From assembly GCA_016938065.1 (NCBI GenBank), contig JAFGVI010000118.1:40374-104373 (forward strand): a DNA stretch of 64,000 nucleotides, read 5' to 3'. The first letter of the stretch is position 1; each line of letters opens with the position of its first letter. The translations under genes were made by a program, and so were the position numbers. Positions 1-13,422 of this stretch are shown here, in pieces. Under the pieces are notes generated by a model. It saw nothing but the letters and a program-made list of their open reading frames with translations. It ran no database searches and was not told the origin of the DNA. This DNA is from Deltaproteobacteria bacterium. Its GTDB lineage: Bacteria; Desulfobacterota; Anaeroferrophillalia; Anaeroferrophillales; Tharpellaceae.

Positions 1-409
1 AAGCATAAACCTTAAGCAGACTATAGCGGCCGGGATAACGGCCCAGATCGGACTCAATCAGAAAAATAGCCGTCACCAGCTCGGCTTCAACCCCATATTT
101 TTTTTCCAGCTCCCTTATCCATTGCTGGTTTTCATCAAGAAAAGCCCGCACCTTCCGCACCGATTCCGGGGCTAGAAAACGCTCGTAAGCCGCTTTATAC
201 TCAACCTGTTTCAGGTTTTTTGCTATTATCGCCGTATCGACCTGCAGATGTTCACCCTGAAAAAGGCGCGCCAGCAGATCTTTATCAAGGCCCTTCTCCG
301 CTGCCAGCCGTGAATGGAGCGCGGCCTCAGCGAAAACCACAACCGCCCCCGGCCCCAGTATCATGAGCAGGCTCAACCCGAAAAGGAGATAATTAATCCT
401 GAATTTCAT
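1..409 (-). CDS. Lytic murein transglycosylase, MltB/SLT_2-like (partial, runs off left edge)
   Basis: Manual reverse-strand translation from ATG at 409: MKFRINYLLFGLSLLMILGPGAVVVFAEAALHSRLAAEKGLDKDLLARLFQGEHLQVD...KKYGVEAELVTAIFLIESDLGRYPGRYSLLKVYA; the IESDLGRY motif is typical of MltB-type transglycosylases. Confidence 0.7.
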   Translation of the reverse strand, partial: MKFRINYLLFGLSLLMILGPGAVVVFAEAALHSRLAAEKGLDKDLLARLFQGEHLQVDTAIIAKNLKQVEYKAAYERFLAPESVRKVRAFLDENQQWIRELEKKYGVEAELVTAIFLIESDLGRYPGRYSLLKVYA

Positions 410-620
410 CAACACCGGAAAGTTTCTCTTGAGTTAAAAGCATAATTTATCAATACTAACAATAAGCTGAAAAAAAATCTATAAAAATACTTGAACTTGG
501 CACGACAATTTGTTACTTAGACGATATTCAAGCATGCTTATACTGCATCTATCAGAGCTTCGAATGCAGATTTACAAGCCTTCATCTTTTTCTGACTCAA
601 CTCCCTAAGGAGATTACGCC

Positions 621-1082
621 GTGGATGTTCGCTACATAAACCCTTTCATCGAAGGTACCATCAACGTTTTGAAAACCATGGCCTTCATCTCTTCCCGACC
701 CGGCAAGCCCTATATTAAAAAAAACCAGGCGGCGACCGGCGATATCACAGGTATAATCGGCCTGGCTGGAGACAAAGAGGGTTCTCTCTCAATCACTTTT
801 ACCTTTCCCTGTATCAAAGCGGTACTCGAAAAAATGCTGGGCGAAGTGCATGACGACCTCAATGAGGACGTCACCGATGCGGTCGGCGAAATCACCAACA
901 TGATCTGCGGCGATGCCCGCAACAAGCTGGAAGCCCAGAACATTAATCTTTCAGCCGGAATCCCCACCATCATTACCGGTCAGGGCCACACCATCTCCCA
1001 CGTCACCAAATCGGCAATTGTCGTTCTGCCTTTCACCACTGACTTCGGCAATTTCTCCCTGGAATTTGCTTTTATAGATTAA
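621..1082 (+). CDS. cheX: CheX-like chemotaxis phosphatase
   Basis: 153 aa; YINPFIEGTINVLKTMA start and D..TDAVGEITNMICGDARNKL motif typical of the CheX family. Confidence 0.85.
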   Translation: MDVRYINPFIEGTINVLKTMAFISSRPGKPYIKKNQAATGDITGIIGLAGDKEGSLSITFTFPCIKAVLEKMLGEVHDDLNEDVTDAVGEITNMICGDARNKLEAQNINLSAGIPTIITGQGHTISHVTKSAIVVLPFTTDFGNFSLEFAFID

Positions 1083-1157
1083 CTGCTCCTGCAAACCTTT
1101 TTACTTTAACCGGATAACAACCTACCAGACAAGAGCCGGGAGGGACAGAAGCGGCTT

Positions 1158-2216
1158 TTAAACCGCCTGGCCGGCGACAGCTTCGCGCAATTGACCGCAG
1201 GCGGCGCTGATATCGGCACCTTTACTGCGCCGGGTCATCACCGTCAGATGATGGCGCTGCAGATACTCCATAAAGGCGGTTATCTGTTTTTGCCCGGGCT
1301 TTTTAAAAGGCAGTTCGGGATGTTCGTTGAAGGGAATAAGATTGATTTTAACGGGCAGTGATCCAACGAGCTCGACCAGACGACGGGCGTCATCCAGGGA
1401 ATCATTAAGATCGGCAAAAAGAATATATTCGAAGGTTATACGACGCTGATTGGTATGCGGATAACTGCGACAGGCCGCCAGCAGCGCGGCCAGATTATAA
1501 CGCCGATTAATCGGCATCAACTGACTGCGCAAAACATCATCCGCGGCATTCAGTGAAATCGCCAGAGAAACCTCAATACGCTGGCCCAGCTCAACAATTT
1601 TAGGAGCAACACCGCAGCTGGAAAGGGTTATCCGGCGGCTGGAAAACTGCAGGCCGTCGTCATATTTCATAATCTCCAGAGCCTTCACCACCTCGGCAAA
1701 GTTGTCCAGGGGCTCGCCCATCCCCATCAGCACAATATTGGTGATCGTCCCCCGGGCCAGACCGCTGTCGACAATCTCAGCCACCTGAATCACCTGATCG
1801 ACGATCTCAGCGGCACTGAGCTGTCTGGCAAAGCCGGAACGGCCGGTCAGACAGAAACTGCAGCCCATGCGGCAACCGACCTGGGTTGAGAGACAGAGGG
1901 TCGACCGGTTTTTATCGTTGATCAGCACCGTCTCAACCGTATGTCCGTCTTCTAGCTGAAAAAGAAATTTGCGCGTACCATCATCAGCCAGCTGTTCGCT
2001 GCGACACTCAATCCGACCGATGTAAGAGAATTCATGCAGACGCTCCCGGCAACTTCGCGAAAGATTACTCATCTGCTCAATATCGGTAACCCGCTGGCGG
2101 TAGAGCCAGCGAATAACCTGATCGGCCCGATAACGCTCTTTGCCGATCCCGGCAAGCTGCTCTGCCAATTCGGCCCGGCTTAAGCCTTTAAGGTTCAGTT
2201 TACACGATTCCGTCAT
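1158..2216 (-). CDS. rlmN: 23S rRNA (adenine2503-C2)-methyltransferase RlmN, radical SAM
   Basis: CXXXCXXC motif (CRMGCSFC), GMGEPLDN, SLNA, C-terminal ISAACGQLR. Confidence 0.93.
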   Translation of the reverse strand: MTESCKLNLKGLSRAELAEQLAGIGKERYRADQVIRWLYRQRVTDIEQMSNLSRSCRERLHEFSYIGRIECRSEQLADDGTRKFLFQLEDGHTVETVLINDKNRSTLCLSTQVGCRMGCSFCLTGRSGFARQLSAAEIVDQVIQVAEIVDSGLARGTITNIVLMGMGEPLDNFAEVVKALEIMKYDDGLQFSSRRITLSSCGVAPKIVELGQRIEVSLAISLNAADDVLRSQLMPINRRYNLAALLAACRSYPHTNQRRITFEYILFADLNDSLDDARRLVELVGSLPVKINLIPFNEHPELPFKKPGQKQITAFMEYLQRHHLTVMTRRSKGADISAACGQLREAVAGQAV

Positions 2217-3628
2217 CTGTTTTTTAACCAGCGGGCATTAGCCAGACCGAGCTGTTTAACCTTGTAGTTCATCACCCGCTTGCTGATGCCCAGCATCACC
2301 GCGGCATCCTTCTGCACCCAGTTACAGGCTTTCAGGGTTTCCACAATCAGGGAACGTTCCATCTCTTCGAGTTTTAATCCCTGCAGGGGAATTGCGAAAA
2401 GCGGATCAGGCTCGTCCTCACCTTCCTGACAGATCCCCTTCAGAAAGAGCAGATCCGACTTGACAATCTCGGAACCGTCACTCATCAGAACGGCCCGTTC
2501 AATACAGTTCTGCAGCTCCCGAACATTGCCCGGCCAGTGATGCTGCTGCAGAAAACGGGCCGCCTCCGGATGCAGGGTGGCGGTGTTCTTTTTCAGATCG
2601 GCAGCAAACTTACGAATAAAGGACTCGGCCAAAAGCGGAATATCTTCACGCCTTTCACGCAGCGGCGGCAGGTGAACGTTGATAACATTGATCCGATAGA
2701 AAAGATCTTCACGAAAATCGCCTTCGCGAATGATTTTGGCCAGATCTTTATTGGAGGCCGAGATAATGCGGGCATCAACCTTAATGGTTTTGTCGCCGCC
2801 TAAACGCTCAAACTCTTTCTCCTGCAGCACCCGCAGCAGTTTAGCCTGAGTCGCAAGGCTCATATCACCAATTTCATCCAGAAAGAGGGTCCCCCGGTCG
2901 GCCTGCTCAAAGCGCCCGATACGCTGGCGGCTGGCTCCGGTGTAGGCCCCTTTTTCATGACCGAAGAGTTCACTCTCTAAAAGATTATCATGCAGAGCGG
3001 CGCAGTTGACCTTGATAAAACTTTTCGCCGCCCGGGGGCTGCTGTAGTGAATCGCCCCGGCAACCAGCTCTTTACCGGTGCCGGTCTCGCCCGAAATCAG
3101 AATACTGGCATTACTGTTCGCAACCCGGCCGAGCAGAGCAAAAACCTGCTTGATCGCCGGGCTCTCACCGATAAAATTTTCAAACCGATAAATGATATTG
3201 CGCTCATGGCGCAGATAGGTAAGTTCATGCTCATAAAATCTGACTTTCAGAGCCTTTTCCAGCCGCAGACAGAGTTCATCAAGACCATAGGGACGCTGAA
3301 TAAAATCTGCAGCGCCGGCCCGCATCACCGCGGCGACATCATCAACCGAACTGGCGGCAGCCATGAGCACGACCACCGTGGAAGAGAGAATCGCCTCCTG
3401 GCCGAGAAGAAATTCGAAACCGCAGCCCGCAAGCTGACTGACCTCAGCCAACAGGAGCTGATAGGATGATTTATTAAGCAGAGCCCGGGCCTGGTCTCCA
3501 TTGTCAACCTCATCAACATGGTAATCCAGCCCCCGCAAAGCGGCGGCGGTCTCCTGCCGGATCCGGCTTTTACGATCGACGATAAGAATACGGCCGGCTT
3601 GGCCTACGGCCAGATCTTCTACTCCCAC
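2213..3628 (-). CDS. Sigma54-dependent NtrC-family regulator with degenerate receiver domain
   Basis: Receiver-like N-terminus, AAA+ domain ([22 protein letters not shown]), Fis-type HTH; canonical phospho-acceptor Asp replaced by Glu (LLLAEVS). Confidence 0.9.
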   Translation of the reverse strand: MGVEDLAVGQAGRILIVDRKSRIRQETAAALRGLDYHVDEVDNGDQARALLNKSSYQLLLAEVSQLAGCGFEFLLGQEAILSSTVVVLMAAASSVDDVAAVMRAGAADFIQRPYGLDELCLRLEKALKVRFYEHELTYLRHERNIIYRFENFIGESPAIKQVFALLGRVANSNASILISGETGTGKELVAGAIHYSSPRAAKSFIKVNCAALHDNLLESELFGHEKGAYTGASRQRIGRFEQADRGTLFLDEIGDMSLATQAKLLRVLQEKEFERLGGDKTIKVDARIISASNKDLAKIIREGDFREDLFYRINVINVHLPPLRERREDIPLLAESFIRKFAADLKKNTATLHPEAARFLQQHHWPGNVRELQNCIERAVLMSDGSEIVKSDLLFLKGICQEGEDEPDPLFAIPLQGLKLEEMERSLIVETLKACNWVQKDAAVMLGISKRVMNYKVKQLGLANARWLKNR

Positions 3629-5169
3629 TCGATTGTCCCCGGCGGTTTGGAGGAGATGTCGTAAACTACGCGATTGACTCCTCTGACTTCATTGATGATG
3701 CGATTCGCGATCCGCCCTAAAAGATCATAGGGCATTCGGAACCAGTCTGCCGTCATGCCATCGACACTGTTGACCGCCCGTAAGGCGATAACCTTTTCAT
3801 AGGTTCGTTCATCCCCCATGACACCAACCGTTTTTACCGGAATCAGAACCGCAAAAGCCTGCCAGATTTCATGATAGAGTCCGGCCTTACGGATCTCTTC
3901 AATAAAAATGGTGTCCGCCTGACGCAGGATATCAAGCCGACCCTGAGTAATTTCGCCAATTACGCGGATAGCCAGCCCCGGCCCGGGAAAAGGATGCCGA
4001 TCCACCACCTCTGAAGGAAGACCAAGTTCCCGGCCAACCTCGCGCACTTCATCTTTAAAAAGCTCCCGTAAAGGTTCAACCAGTTCAAGCTTCATATGTT
4101 CGGGCAAGCCCCCGACATTATGATGACTTTTGATCACCGCCGAAGGCCCCTTAAAAGAGACACTCTCAATCACATCCGGATAGAGGGTCCCCTGGGCGAG
4201 AAAATCAACCCCTTCGAGCAACCCGGCCTGTTCTTCAAAAACCCGGATAAACTCATTACCGATAATCTTACGCTTTTTTTCCGGGTCCGTGACCCCGGCC
4301 AGGAGATCGAGAAAGGTTTGACTGGCATCGACATAGCGCAGATTGATCTGAAAATGACGCCCAAACATCGCCTGCACCTGCTCCGCTTCATCCTGACGCA
4401 AGACCCCGTTATTGACAAAGATGCAGGTCAGCTGGTCGCCTAAAGCCCGGTGCAGCAACAGAGCTGCGACCGAAGAGTCGACCCCGCCGCTCAAACCTAA
4501 AATAACTTTGCCGGAATCGACCTGAGCCCGGATTGCAGCAATCGTGGTCTCGATAAAAGAGTGCATATTCCAGAGACCGTGGCAGTCACAGATGGCAAAG
4601 AGAAAATTTTTCAGAATCTGCCGCCCCGGTTTGGTGTGGACCACCTCGGGATGAAACTGCAGACCCCAGGCCTTTCTCTGAGAATCGGCAAAAGCGGCAA
4701 TCGCGGCATTCTCCGTCGCCCCGATCGCGGTAAAACCGTCCGGCAGAGAGAGTACCTTATCGCCATGACTCATCCAGACCTGCTCCGGAAAATGCAGGCC
4801 CTCCCACAAGGGATCGGCCTGAAGAGAGTTCAGACTGGCCATGCCGAATTCGCGCTGTACGGAGTGGCCCACCACTCCCCCTAACTGTTCGGCAATCTCC
4901 TGCATGCCATAACAGATGCCGAGAATCGGCACCTTGAGCGCGAAAACCCCTTTATCGACATGAGGCGCGCAGCTGCCGTAGGTACTGGAGGGCCCGCCGG
5001 AGAAAATAATCCCGCGCGGTGAAAACTCCTTAATCCGTTCTAAAGAGAGATTATAGGGATGAATCTCACAATAAACCTTTTGTTCCCGCACCCGCCGGGC
5101 AATCAGTTGCGTATATTGAGAACCAAAATCAAGAATGAGGATCTTCTCCTCATGAATATCAGGCTGCAT
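3619..5169 (-). CDS. guaA: GMP synthase (glutamine-hydrolysing)
   Basis: GATase motif GICYGMQ, ATP-PPase SGGVDSSV, C-terminal KPPGTIEWE. Confidence 0.97.
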   Translation of the reverse strand: MQPDIHEEKILILDFGSQYTQLIARRVREQKVYCEIHPYNLSLERIKEFSPRGIIFSGGPSSTYGSCAPHVDKGVFALKVPILGICYGMQEIAEQLGGVVGHSVQREFGMASLNSLQADPLWEGLHFPEQVWMSHGDKVLSLPDGFTAIGATENAAIAAFADSQRKAWGLQFHPEVVHTKPGRQILKNFLFAICDCHGLWNMHSFIETTIAAIRAQVDSGKVILGLSGGVDSSVAALLLHRALGDQLTCIFVNNGVLRQDEAEQVQAMFGRHFQINLRYVDASQTFLDLLAGVTDPEKKRKIIGNEFIRVFEEQAGLLEGVDFLAQGTLYPDVIESVSFKGPSAVIKSHHNVGGLPEHMKLELVEPLRELFKDEVREVGRELGLPSEVVDRHPFPGPGLAIRVIGEITQGRLDILRQADTIFIEEIRKAGLYHEIWQAFAVLIPVKTVGVMGDERTYEKVIALRAVNSVDGMTADWFRMPYDLLGRIANRIINEVRGVNRVVYDISSKPPGTIEWE

Positions 5170-5259
5170 TATTTCTCCAGAATCAAAAAAACTGAACTTT
5201 TCCCCAAAACTTCAATAATTACGCAATAATAATTCGTAATTCGTAATTCGCACTTACTC

Positions 5260-7655
<2,396 letters not shown>

Positions 7656-7741
7656 TCTATTATCATCCTCAATTAAAGAGAGGGAAAATTAATTAACAGC
7701 CGCATCGGCTTCGGTCATGACCGGGCCATAATCCAGAAACA

Positions 7742-9424
7742 TTATTTTGCTCCGGCTACGGTTTCGCAGACATTAAAGCAGTGATCACCGATTTTTTCAA
7801 AATTAGTAAGCATATCAATAAAAACCAGACCCGGCACCACGGAACAGCGATCCTCGCTCAAACGTTCAATATGCCGGTTACGATAGCGATCCTCCAGAGA
7901 GTTGATACTGCTTTCCAGGGCTTTGGCCCGTACCATGAACCTCTCCTGTTTAGCGTTTTCCATACCGCTTATCATCAACTCGATAAATTCCCGCGACTTG
8001 GCCTTGATATTGGCAACCTCAGTCAGCGCTTCCTCACTGAATTCAATTTTCTGATCGTGCATCCGTTCAACCAGACGAATCAGGTTTTCGCAATGGTCTC
8101 CGAGACGCTCCAGGTTATTGACAATATACATCGTGGCATTGACCTCACGGGAGATTTCCGGCGTCGTCGAGAGCTGGGTTACATTAACAAGAAAATCCGT
8201 AATCTCCTTTTGCAGCATATCAACCGTATTTTCTTTGCGATAGACCTTCTCGACCATCTTCTGAGAAAAGTTTTCAAAACACTCCATGGTCTGATCAAAC
8301 ATCCGCAGACAGAGACCGGCCATGCGCATAGTTTCCTGGCGCGCCTGTGCCAGAGCCAGAGGCGGAGTGTCAAGCACCCGATTGTCGATAAAACGCAGAT
8401 GATAAGAACTCTCCTCTTCCTCGCCGGCAGGCACCATCCAGATGCAGATTTTAGCCAGCACTCCGATCAGAGGAAGAAAAAGCAGACAGTTGAACACATT
8501 GAAAAAGGTATGAGCATTGGCCAGATGGCGGGCGATAAAGGGTTTATCGCCAATAGCCATGGCATACTGAGCAGCCTGCTGAGCGGTGGTCAGTACCATA
8601 TCCGGAGCCCCGGGAGTAAATTTATCCACCAGCTGCATGAACAGGGGAAAGAGCAGTATGACATAAACAACCCCTAAGACATTAATCATCGTATGGGCCC
8701 AGGCCGCACGCTTGGCCGAAACATTAGTCCCGATACTGGCCAGCAAAGCGGTTATGGTCGTGCCGATATTCTCCCCGAGAATCAAGCCCAGGCCACCTTC
8801 AAAGGTCAGCGCGCCGCTGGCTGCCAGAACCATGGTAATACCGACAGTGGCACTGGAACTCTGCAGAACAATAGTCAGCAGAGCTCCAGCCAGAACAGCC
8901 ATGAGATGATTATGGCTGAATGAAACAAAAGCTTCTTGAAAAAAAGGCTGGGTTTTGAGCACCGAAAGCCCGTCCTTCAAGATATCGAGGCCATAAAAAA
9001 GCATCCCGAAACCAAGCAGTATTTCTCCGAAATACTGCCAGCGGCGATTGCGGGAGAAAAATTTAAGAGCCACACCGATGCCGATCGCCGGCAGTGCATA
9101 ATGCGTTACCTTGAAGGCAATCATCTGGCCGGTTATCGTGGTTCCGATATTGGCCCCCAGAATAACCCCGATCGCCTGCATCAGATTCATCAGACCGGCA
9201 TTGACAAAGCCCACCACCATTACGGTTGTGGCACTGCTGCTCTGAACAATGGCCGTTACCGTGGTGCCGACCAGAAACGCGGAAATCCGGTTAGTCGTCA
9301 AGGTTTCAAGTACTTGCCGCAGGCGATTGCCGGCCGCCTTCTGCAAGCCTTCCGACATGACTTTCATGCCGTAGAGAAAAAGCCCGAGACCACCAAGAAA
9401 AGAAAACACCATTGCTTGAATCAT
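7742..9424 (-). CDS. Na/Pi cotransporter family protein with C-terminal PhoU-like domain
   Basis: Two QSSSATT/QSSSATVG repeats of the Na/Pi-II cotransporter family, then an approximately 200 aa helical PhoU-like tail. Confidence 0.92.
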   Translation of the reverse strand: MIQAMVFSFLGGLGLFLYGMKVMSEGLQKAAGNRLRQVLETLTTNRISAFLVGTTVTAIVQSSSATTVMVVGFVNAGLMNLMQAIGVILGANIGTTITGQMIAFKVTHYALPAIGIGVALKFFSRNRRWQYFGEILLGFGMLFYGLDILKDGLSVLKTQPFFQEAFVSFSHNHLMAVLAGALLTIVLQSSSATVGITMVLAASGALTFEGGLGLILGENIGTTITALLASIGTNVSAKRAAWAHTMINVLGVVYVILLFPLFMQLVDKFTPGAPDMVLTTAQQAAQYAMAIGDKPFIARHLANAHTFFNVFNCLLFLPLIGVLAKICIWMVPAGEEEESSYHLRFIDNRVLDTPPLALAQARQETMRMAGLCLRMFDQTMECFENFSQKMVEKVYRKENTVDMLQKEITDFLVNVTQLSTTPEISREVNATMYIVNNLERLGDHCENLIRLVERMHDQKIEFSEEALTEVANIKAKSREFIELMISGMENAKQERFMVRAKALESSINSLEDRYRNRHIERLSEDRCSVVPGLVFIDMLTNFEKIGDHCFNVCETVAGAK

Positions 9425-9546
9425 TTAGAACAGCCCCATCACTTCTGGATTACTCAATTAATTTTAGCTTAATGAGCAGGCCATAGTTACAATATCTCAA
9501 ATATTTGATTGACGATTGCCGAACCGACGGAGTTCACAATCGCCAT

Positions 9547-10743
9547 CTAGCGAACCAGTTCCCGCAAAGCCACAATCTCGACCCCGGCTTCTCTTGCCAT
9601 CTCCGGCAGTAAACGCAGTGCCGCAGCCGTCTCCTCATAAGGGTGGCCGATAGCAACAGAACTCCCTTTAACTTTGGCAACCTCAATAAGGGCCTTAAGC
9701 TCTTCCCGGATATGACCGATATCCTTCACATTATCGAGAAAAATATCCCGTTGCAGGGCCGGAACCCCACATTCGACGGCACTCTTATAGGCAACACTGG
9801 AGGCTATCGTACGACTGTCTAAGAAAAACAGGCGGCGACCTTTGAGCACCTGCATCACCTGAGCCATTTTTCGGGCATCGGCAGTCAGGCGTGAACCCAT
9901 GTGGTTGTTGATGCCGACAATACCCGGCAAAGACTGCAAATCGGTAACCAGAGTCGAACTTAACTGATCCGCATTCATACAGCTCAGGAGAGCTCCGGGA
10001 CCGGGATCAACCGCCGGATAGCCCTGCGGCTCCATCGGGGCATGCAGAATAATATCCCGCTGGTGATCATTTAGATAAGCCGCCACTTTATGTGAATTTT
10101 TCAACAGAGGAAAAACTGCAAACGTCAGAGGCAGCGGCAGAGCGACAAATTCAGCCGCCTGCTCCAGACTGCGGCCGAGATCGTCGATAACTATAGCCAG
10201 ACGCGGGCCCGGGACATCAGAGTCCGAACCCGCTTTCGCGCCGACCTCGACAAAAGTGCCGACGGCCACAACCTCTTCCCCCTCCAGAATCAAGAGATTG
10301 AGCGTGGCGCGACTCTTATCAAGATAGATCAGCACGCGGAAATCAAGCTCCCGCCGGAAAAAATCCTTCTCCGCATCCAGCACCTGAGCCAGAGCAGCCA
10401 GATCCAGGCAGTGTCCGCGTAAACCCAAACGCCGCCACTCATGGGCACCGTGGCGCACAACCTCCCAATGGTGCTCGACCTCGACCGGCGGACGACAAGC
10501 CGCCAGCCGCTCCTCCAGCTGACGCAAACCTTCTTCCAGACTCTCCCGCTCCCGTCCTGGTGCCCGATGATTTTCCAATTCGGAAGTAACCTGCGGGCCT
10601 GAATCTGTTGACAGCGGCGGCCGCGACAGCCGACCGGCCAGCAGATAACCAAGAAGAAAAAAAAGCGCAACCCCAGCCCCGACTGAGCCGGCAAACAGCA
10701 GGCGTCGCCGCAAGGGGACATTCGGACCGGGCTTTTTTTTCAT
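9547..10743 (-). CDS. Divergent polysaccharide deacetylase family protein (YibQ-like)
   Basis: RLAIVIDDLGRSLEQA, HAPMEPQGYP, GINNHMGSRLT, LFFLDSRT motifs; N-terminal TM anchor. Confidence 0.88.
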   Translation of the reverse strand: MKKKPGPNVPLRRRLLFAGSVGAGVALFFLLGYLLAGRLSRPPLSTDSGPQVTSELENHRAPGRERESLEEGLRQLEERLAACRPPVEVEHHWEVVRHGAHEWRRLGLRGHCLDLAALAQVLDAEKDFFRRELDFRVLIYLDKSRATLNLLILEGEEVVAVGTFVEVGAKAGSDSDVPGPRLAIVIDDLGRSLEQAAEFVALPLPLTFAVFPLLKNSHKVAAYLNDHQRDIILHAPMEPQGYPAVDPGPGALLSCMNADQLSSTLVTDLQSLPGIVGINNHMGSRLTADARKMAQVMQVLKGRRLFFLDSRTIASSVAYKSAVECGVPALQRDIFLDNVKDIGHIREELKALIEVAKVKGSSVAIGHPYEETAAALRLLPEMAREAGVEIVALRELVR

Positions 10744-10755
10744 CAGTGGGATCGC

Positions 10756-12267
10756 TTACTGTGCACTGAGCTGCTTAAAAACCTGCCAGCCCTGAAGCAA
10801 TTCGACCGCACGTAAAATCTGCGCATCATTGCGCCACTCTTCTTCAACCTCTTTCCCGGCCGTATTCGCCGGATCGTTTTTATCCAGCGCTGGCACTTTA
10901 TCCTCAGACGGAGCAGTTTTCGGCTGGGCTTCGGGCAGGTTTTCGCTCCCGCTGCCGCCATTCTCAAAGTGACCTTTCAGATCCTTCTCCTTGAGATTAT
11001 ACATGATCCCTTTTTTCTGATCGCGGCGCACAACCGTACCGGCTTCGACCACAACATCGGGCTCAATGCCTTTGGCCTGTATCGAACGACCACTCGGCGT
11101 ATAGTAAAGTGAAGTCGTCATCCGCACGGCGGAGCCATCTTCGAGAGGAATAATAGTCTGCACCGAACCCTTGCCGAAACTCTGCGTCCCCATGATCAGG
11201 GCGCGTTTATGGTCCTGCAGGGCTCCAGCCACAATTTCCGAAGCACTGGCACTGCCGCCGTTGACCAGGACGACCATCGGATAGTCGCCTTCAGTGCCAT
11301 CGTCATAGGCCTGATAACGCATATTCTGCTTGGTGATCCGGCCATCTGTATAAACAATCAGACCAGACTTTAAAAAATAGTCGGAAACCTTGACTGCCTG
11401 CTGCAGAAGCCCACCCGGATTATTGCGCAAATCCAATACCAGACCGGAGATCGGATGCTCCTTTTTCAGCTCTTTCATTTTCCGGTTAAGATCATCATAG
11501 GTCCGGGACTGAAACTGGGTCAGACGCACATAGGCAATATTGTCGGTAAGCGTTTTACTCTTGACACTGACGACTTTGATAATATCACGAACAATTTTCA
11601 CATCGAGAAGTTCATTGAGCCCCTCGCGCAAAATCGAGATGGTAATTTCCGTATCTTTGGGACCGCGCATCTTTTTGACGGCTTCCATCAGGGTCATATC
11701 TTTGCTGAGTTCACCATCAATCTTGATAATCCGGTCTCCGGCCTCAATCCCGGCCCGAAAAGCGGGGGTATCCTCAATCGGTGAAACCACCGTCAGAACC
11801 CCGTCACGAATGGTAATTTCAATACCGAGCCCCCCGAAGGAACCGGTCGTCTCAACCTGCATCTCCTTGAACATCTCCGGCGGCATGAAACTCGAATGGG
11901 GATCAAGATCGGAAAGCATCCCCTTGATTGAGCCATAGACCAGCTTCTTGATGTCAACCTCTTCGACATAATTCTTCTGCACCAGACTCAAGGTATCGGT
12001 AAACAGTTTTATATACTCATAAGGACTCTCTTCCTGCTTCTGCCCCTCTTCCAGGGCCCGGGAATCACTGGACAGCACTCCAAGATGAACTACCATAAAG
12101 GCGGCAACCGCCAGGATCACTCCTAAAAAAATTGATTTACCTTTATTTCTTTCAACCATCCTCAGAAACCTCCAAAAGATTGACCAACAGTTACCTGCAA
12201 CCGGCAAGCGGCGCAACCGGCCACTGACCCTTTGATTATCGCTTTTGCCTGTAAGATCTGCCATCAT
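10756..12267 (-). CDS. S41 family C-terminal processing peptidase
   Basis: PDZ domain, catalytic NGGSASASEIVAGALQDH and GTQSFGKGSVQ; likely start at the internal Met before the TM segment. Confidence 0.93.
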   Translation of the reverse strand: MMADLTGKSDNQRVSGRLRRLPVAGNCWSIFWRFLRMVERNKGKSIFLGVILAVAAFMVVHLGVLSSDSRALEEGQKQEESPYEYIKLFTDTLSLVQKNYVEEVDIKKLVYGSIKGMLSDLDPHSSFMPPEMFKEMQVETTGSFGGLGIEITIRDGVLTVVSPIEDTPAFRAGIEAGDRIIKIDGELSKDMTLMEAVKKMRGPKDTEITISILREGLNELLDVKIVRDIIKVVSVKSKTLTDNIAYVRLTQFQSRTYDDLNRKMKELKKEHPISGLVLDLRNNPGGLLQQAVKVSDYFLKSGLIVYTDGRITKQNMRYQAYDDGTEGDYPMVVLVNGGSASASEIVAGALQDHKRALIMGTQSFGKGSVQTIIPLEDGSAVRMTTSLYYTPSGRSIQAKGIEPDVVVEAGTVVRRDQKKGIMYNLKEKDLKGHFENGGSGSENLPEAQPKTAPSEDKVPALDKNDPANTAGKEVEEEWRNDAQILRAVELLQGWQVFKQLSAQ

Positions 12268-12269
12268 CG

Positions 12270-13421
12270 TTACATCTGCGAAACCCAGCTGAGAGGATCC
12301 TCGGGGATGCCATCCTTGCGGATCTCAAAATAGAGAGACGCAGTCTCGGAAAGAACCCCGCGGCCAACCTGACCGACAATGTCGGAGGTCCGCAGGTAGT
12401 CATTCAGAGAACAGGCAAACGCCTCAAGATGCGCGTAGATCGAGTAATAACCTCCTCCGTGATCAACCACCAGAAGATTACCATAACCTTTCATCGCAGC
12501 GGCAAAGACCACCTGACCGTCATGCACAACCTTGACCGGATCACCAAAACGGGCCTTGATTTCAATACCCTTATTATTGGTAACTGTCGCAAAGCGAGAA
12601 TCTTTTTCAAGACCAAAAAAACTTACCACAACGCCATCAACCGGCATAGGCAAGCTTCCCTTGAGTAAGGCAAAATCAGTTTCCGGCAGCCCTTTTGCGA
12701 AAGTCATCCTTTGCAGCTTTGAAGCAACGTGCTCAAGCTCGGCAACCAGCTCCTGATGAACCTTGACCTGATGCTGAATTTTATACAGCAACTCATTTTT
12801 TTTGGCAATGTTTTCTTCCAATTCCGCGGTTTTGCGGGCCTGCTGTTCTTCAAGCTGAAGCAGAAACTGACGTCTTTCATCGAGTTCCAGACGACGGTTT
12901 TTGACCTCACCAAGAAGCTTTGTACAGGAGTTCTGCAACGCGCGATCCGCCGCCAGAACACGCTGTCCATAATTTAGAGCATTTAGTTTTTCCGTCAGAT
13001 CGGCATCGCCGTCAAGAAAATCGAGCCATTTCCCCGGTGGCTGGCAGTAACGGATTTTCAGGCGCCGGCAGAACTTCTGCAAAAGATCATGCAAAGACTC
13101 CTCAAGGTGCAGCGCCGCATCCTCCTGCACCGCCACCTGCGAGCCGACCTCCAGCAACTCATCACCCAGAGCTTTGAGTTCTCCCTGAAGCGCACCATGC
13201 CAACGGTTAAGATCATCAATTTCCAACAGTATGGAACCATGCCGAGAACGGGCCTTTTCCTCCTGCCGACGCTCCTGAGCAATCTGTTCCTTAAGGGTCT
13301 GTAAATCACGAGCTAAAGCCGGATCGTCGTTTTTTCCCTGAGCCCGGCAATCCGCCGGCATCCGCATTTCAACCAGACCGGCGAAGAAAAACAACAGGAT
13401 GATCAGACTAAAACTTTTCAT
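12270..13421 (-). CDS. envC: Murein hydrolase activator EnvC-like, coiled coil + M23/LytM domain
   Basis: Start re-assigned to ATG at 13421 (MKSFSLIILLFFFAGLVEMR..., signal peptide); coiled coil then LytM domain (VVDHGGGYYSIYAHL). The longer ORF-track call overlaps ftsX in another frame. Confidence 0.85.
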   Translation of the reverse strand: MKSFSLIILLFFFAGLVEMRMPADCRAQGKNDDPALARDLQTLKEQIAQERRQEEKARSRHGSILLEIDDLNRWHGALQGELKALGDELLEVGSQVAVQEDAALHLEESLHDLLQKFCRRLKIRYCQPPGKWLDFLDGDADLTEKLNALNYGQRVLAADRALQNSCTKLLGEVKNRRLELDERRQFLLQLEEQQARKTAELEENIAKKNELLYKIQHQVKVHQELVAELEHVASKLQRMTFAKGLPETDFALLKGSLPMPVDGVVVSFFGLEKDSRFATVTNNKGIEIKARFGDPVKVVHDGQVVFAAAMKGYGNLLVVDHGGGYYSIYAHLEAFACSLNDYLRTSDIVGQVGRGVLSETASLYFEIRKDGIPEDPLSWVSQM

Positions 13422-13422
13422 T

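Noticed and set aside
497-513. Sigma54-like site TGGCACGacaatTTGT upstream of cheX
   Set aside because: -12 element is displaced and lacks the GC doublet at the required spacing.
5228-5252. attcgtaattcgtaattcgc micro-repeat upstream of guaA
   Set aside because: Only 2-3 copies of a 7-bp unit in an intergenic gap; not distinguishable from chance.
7781-8677. 298-aa ORF antisense to the Na/Pi cotransporter
   Set aside because: Shadow ORF: the opposite strand encodes a full, recognisable protein, and this translation has no coherent family motifs.
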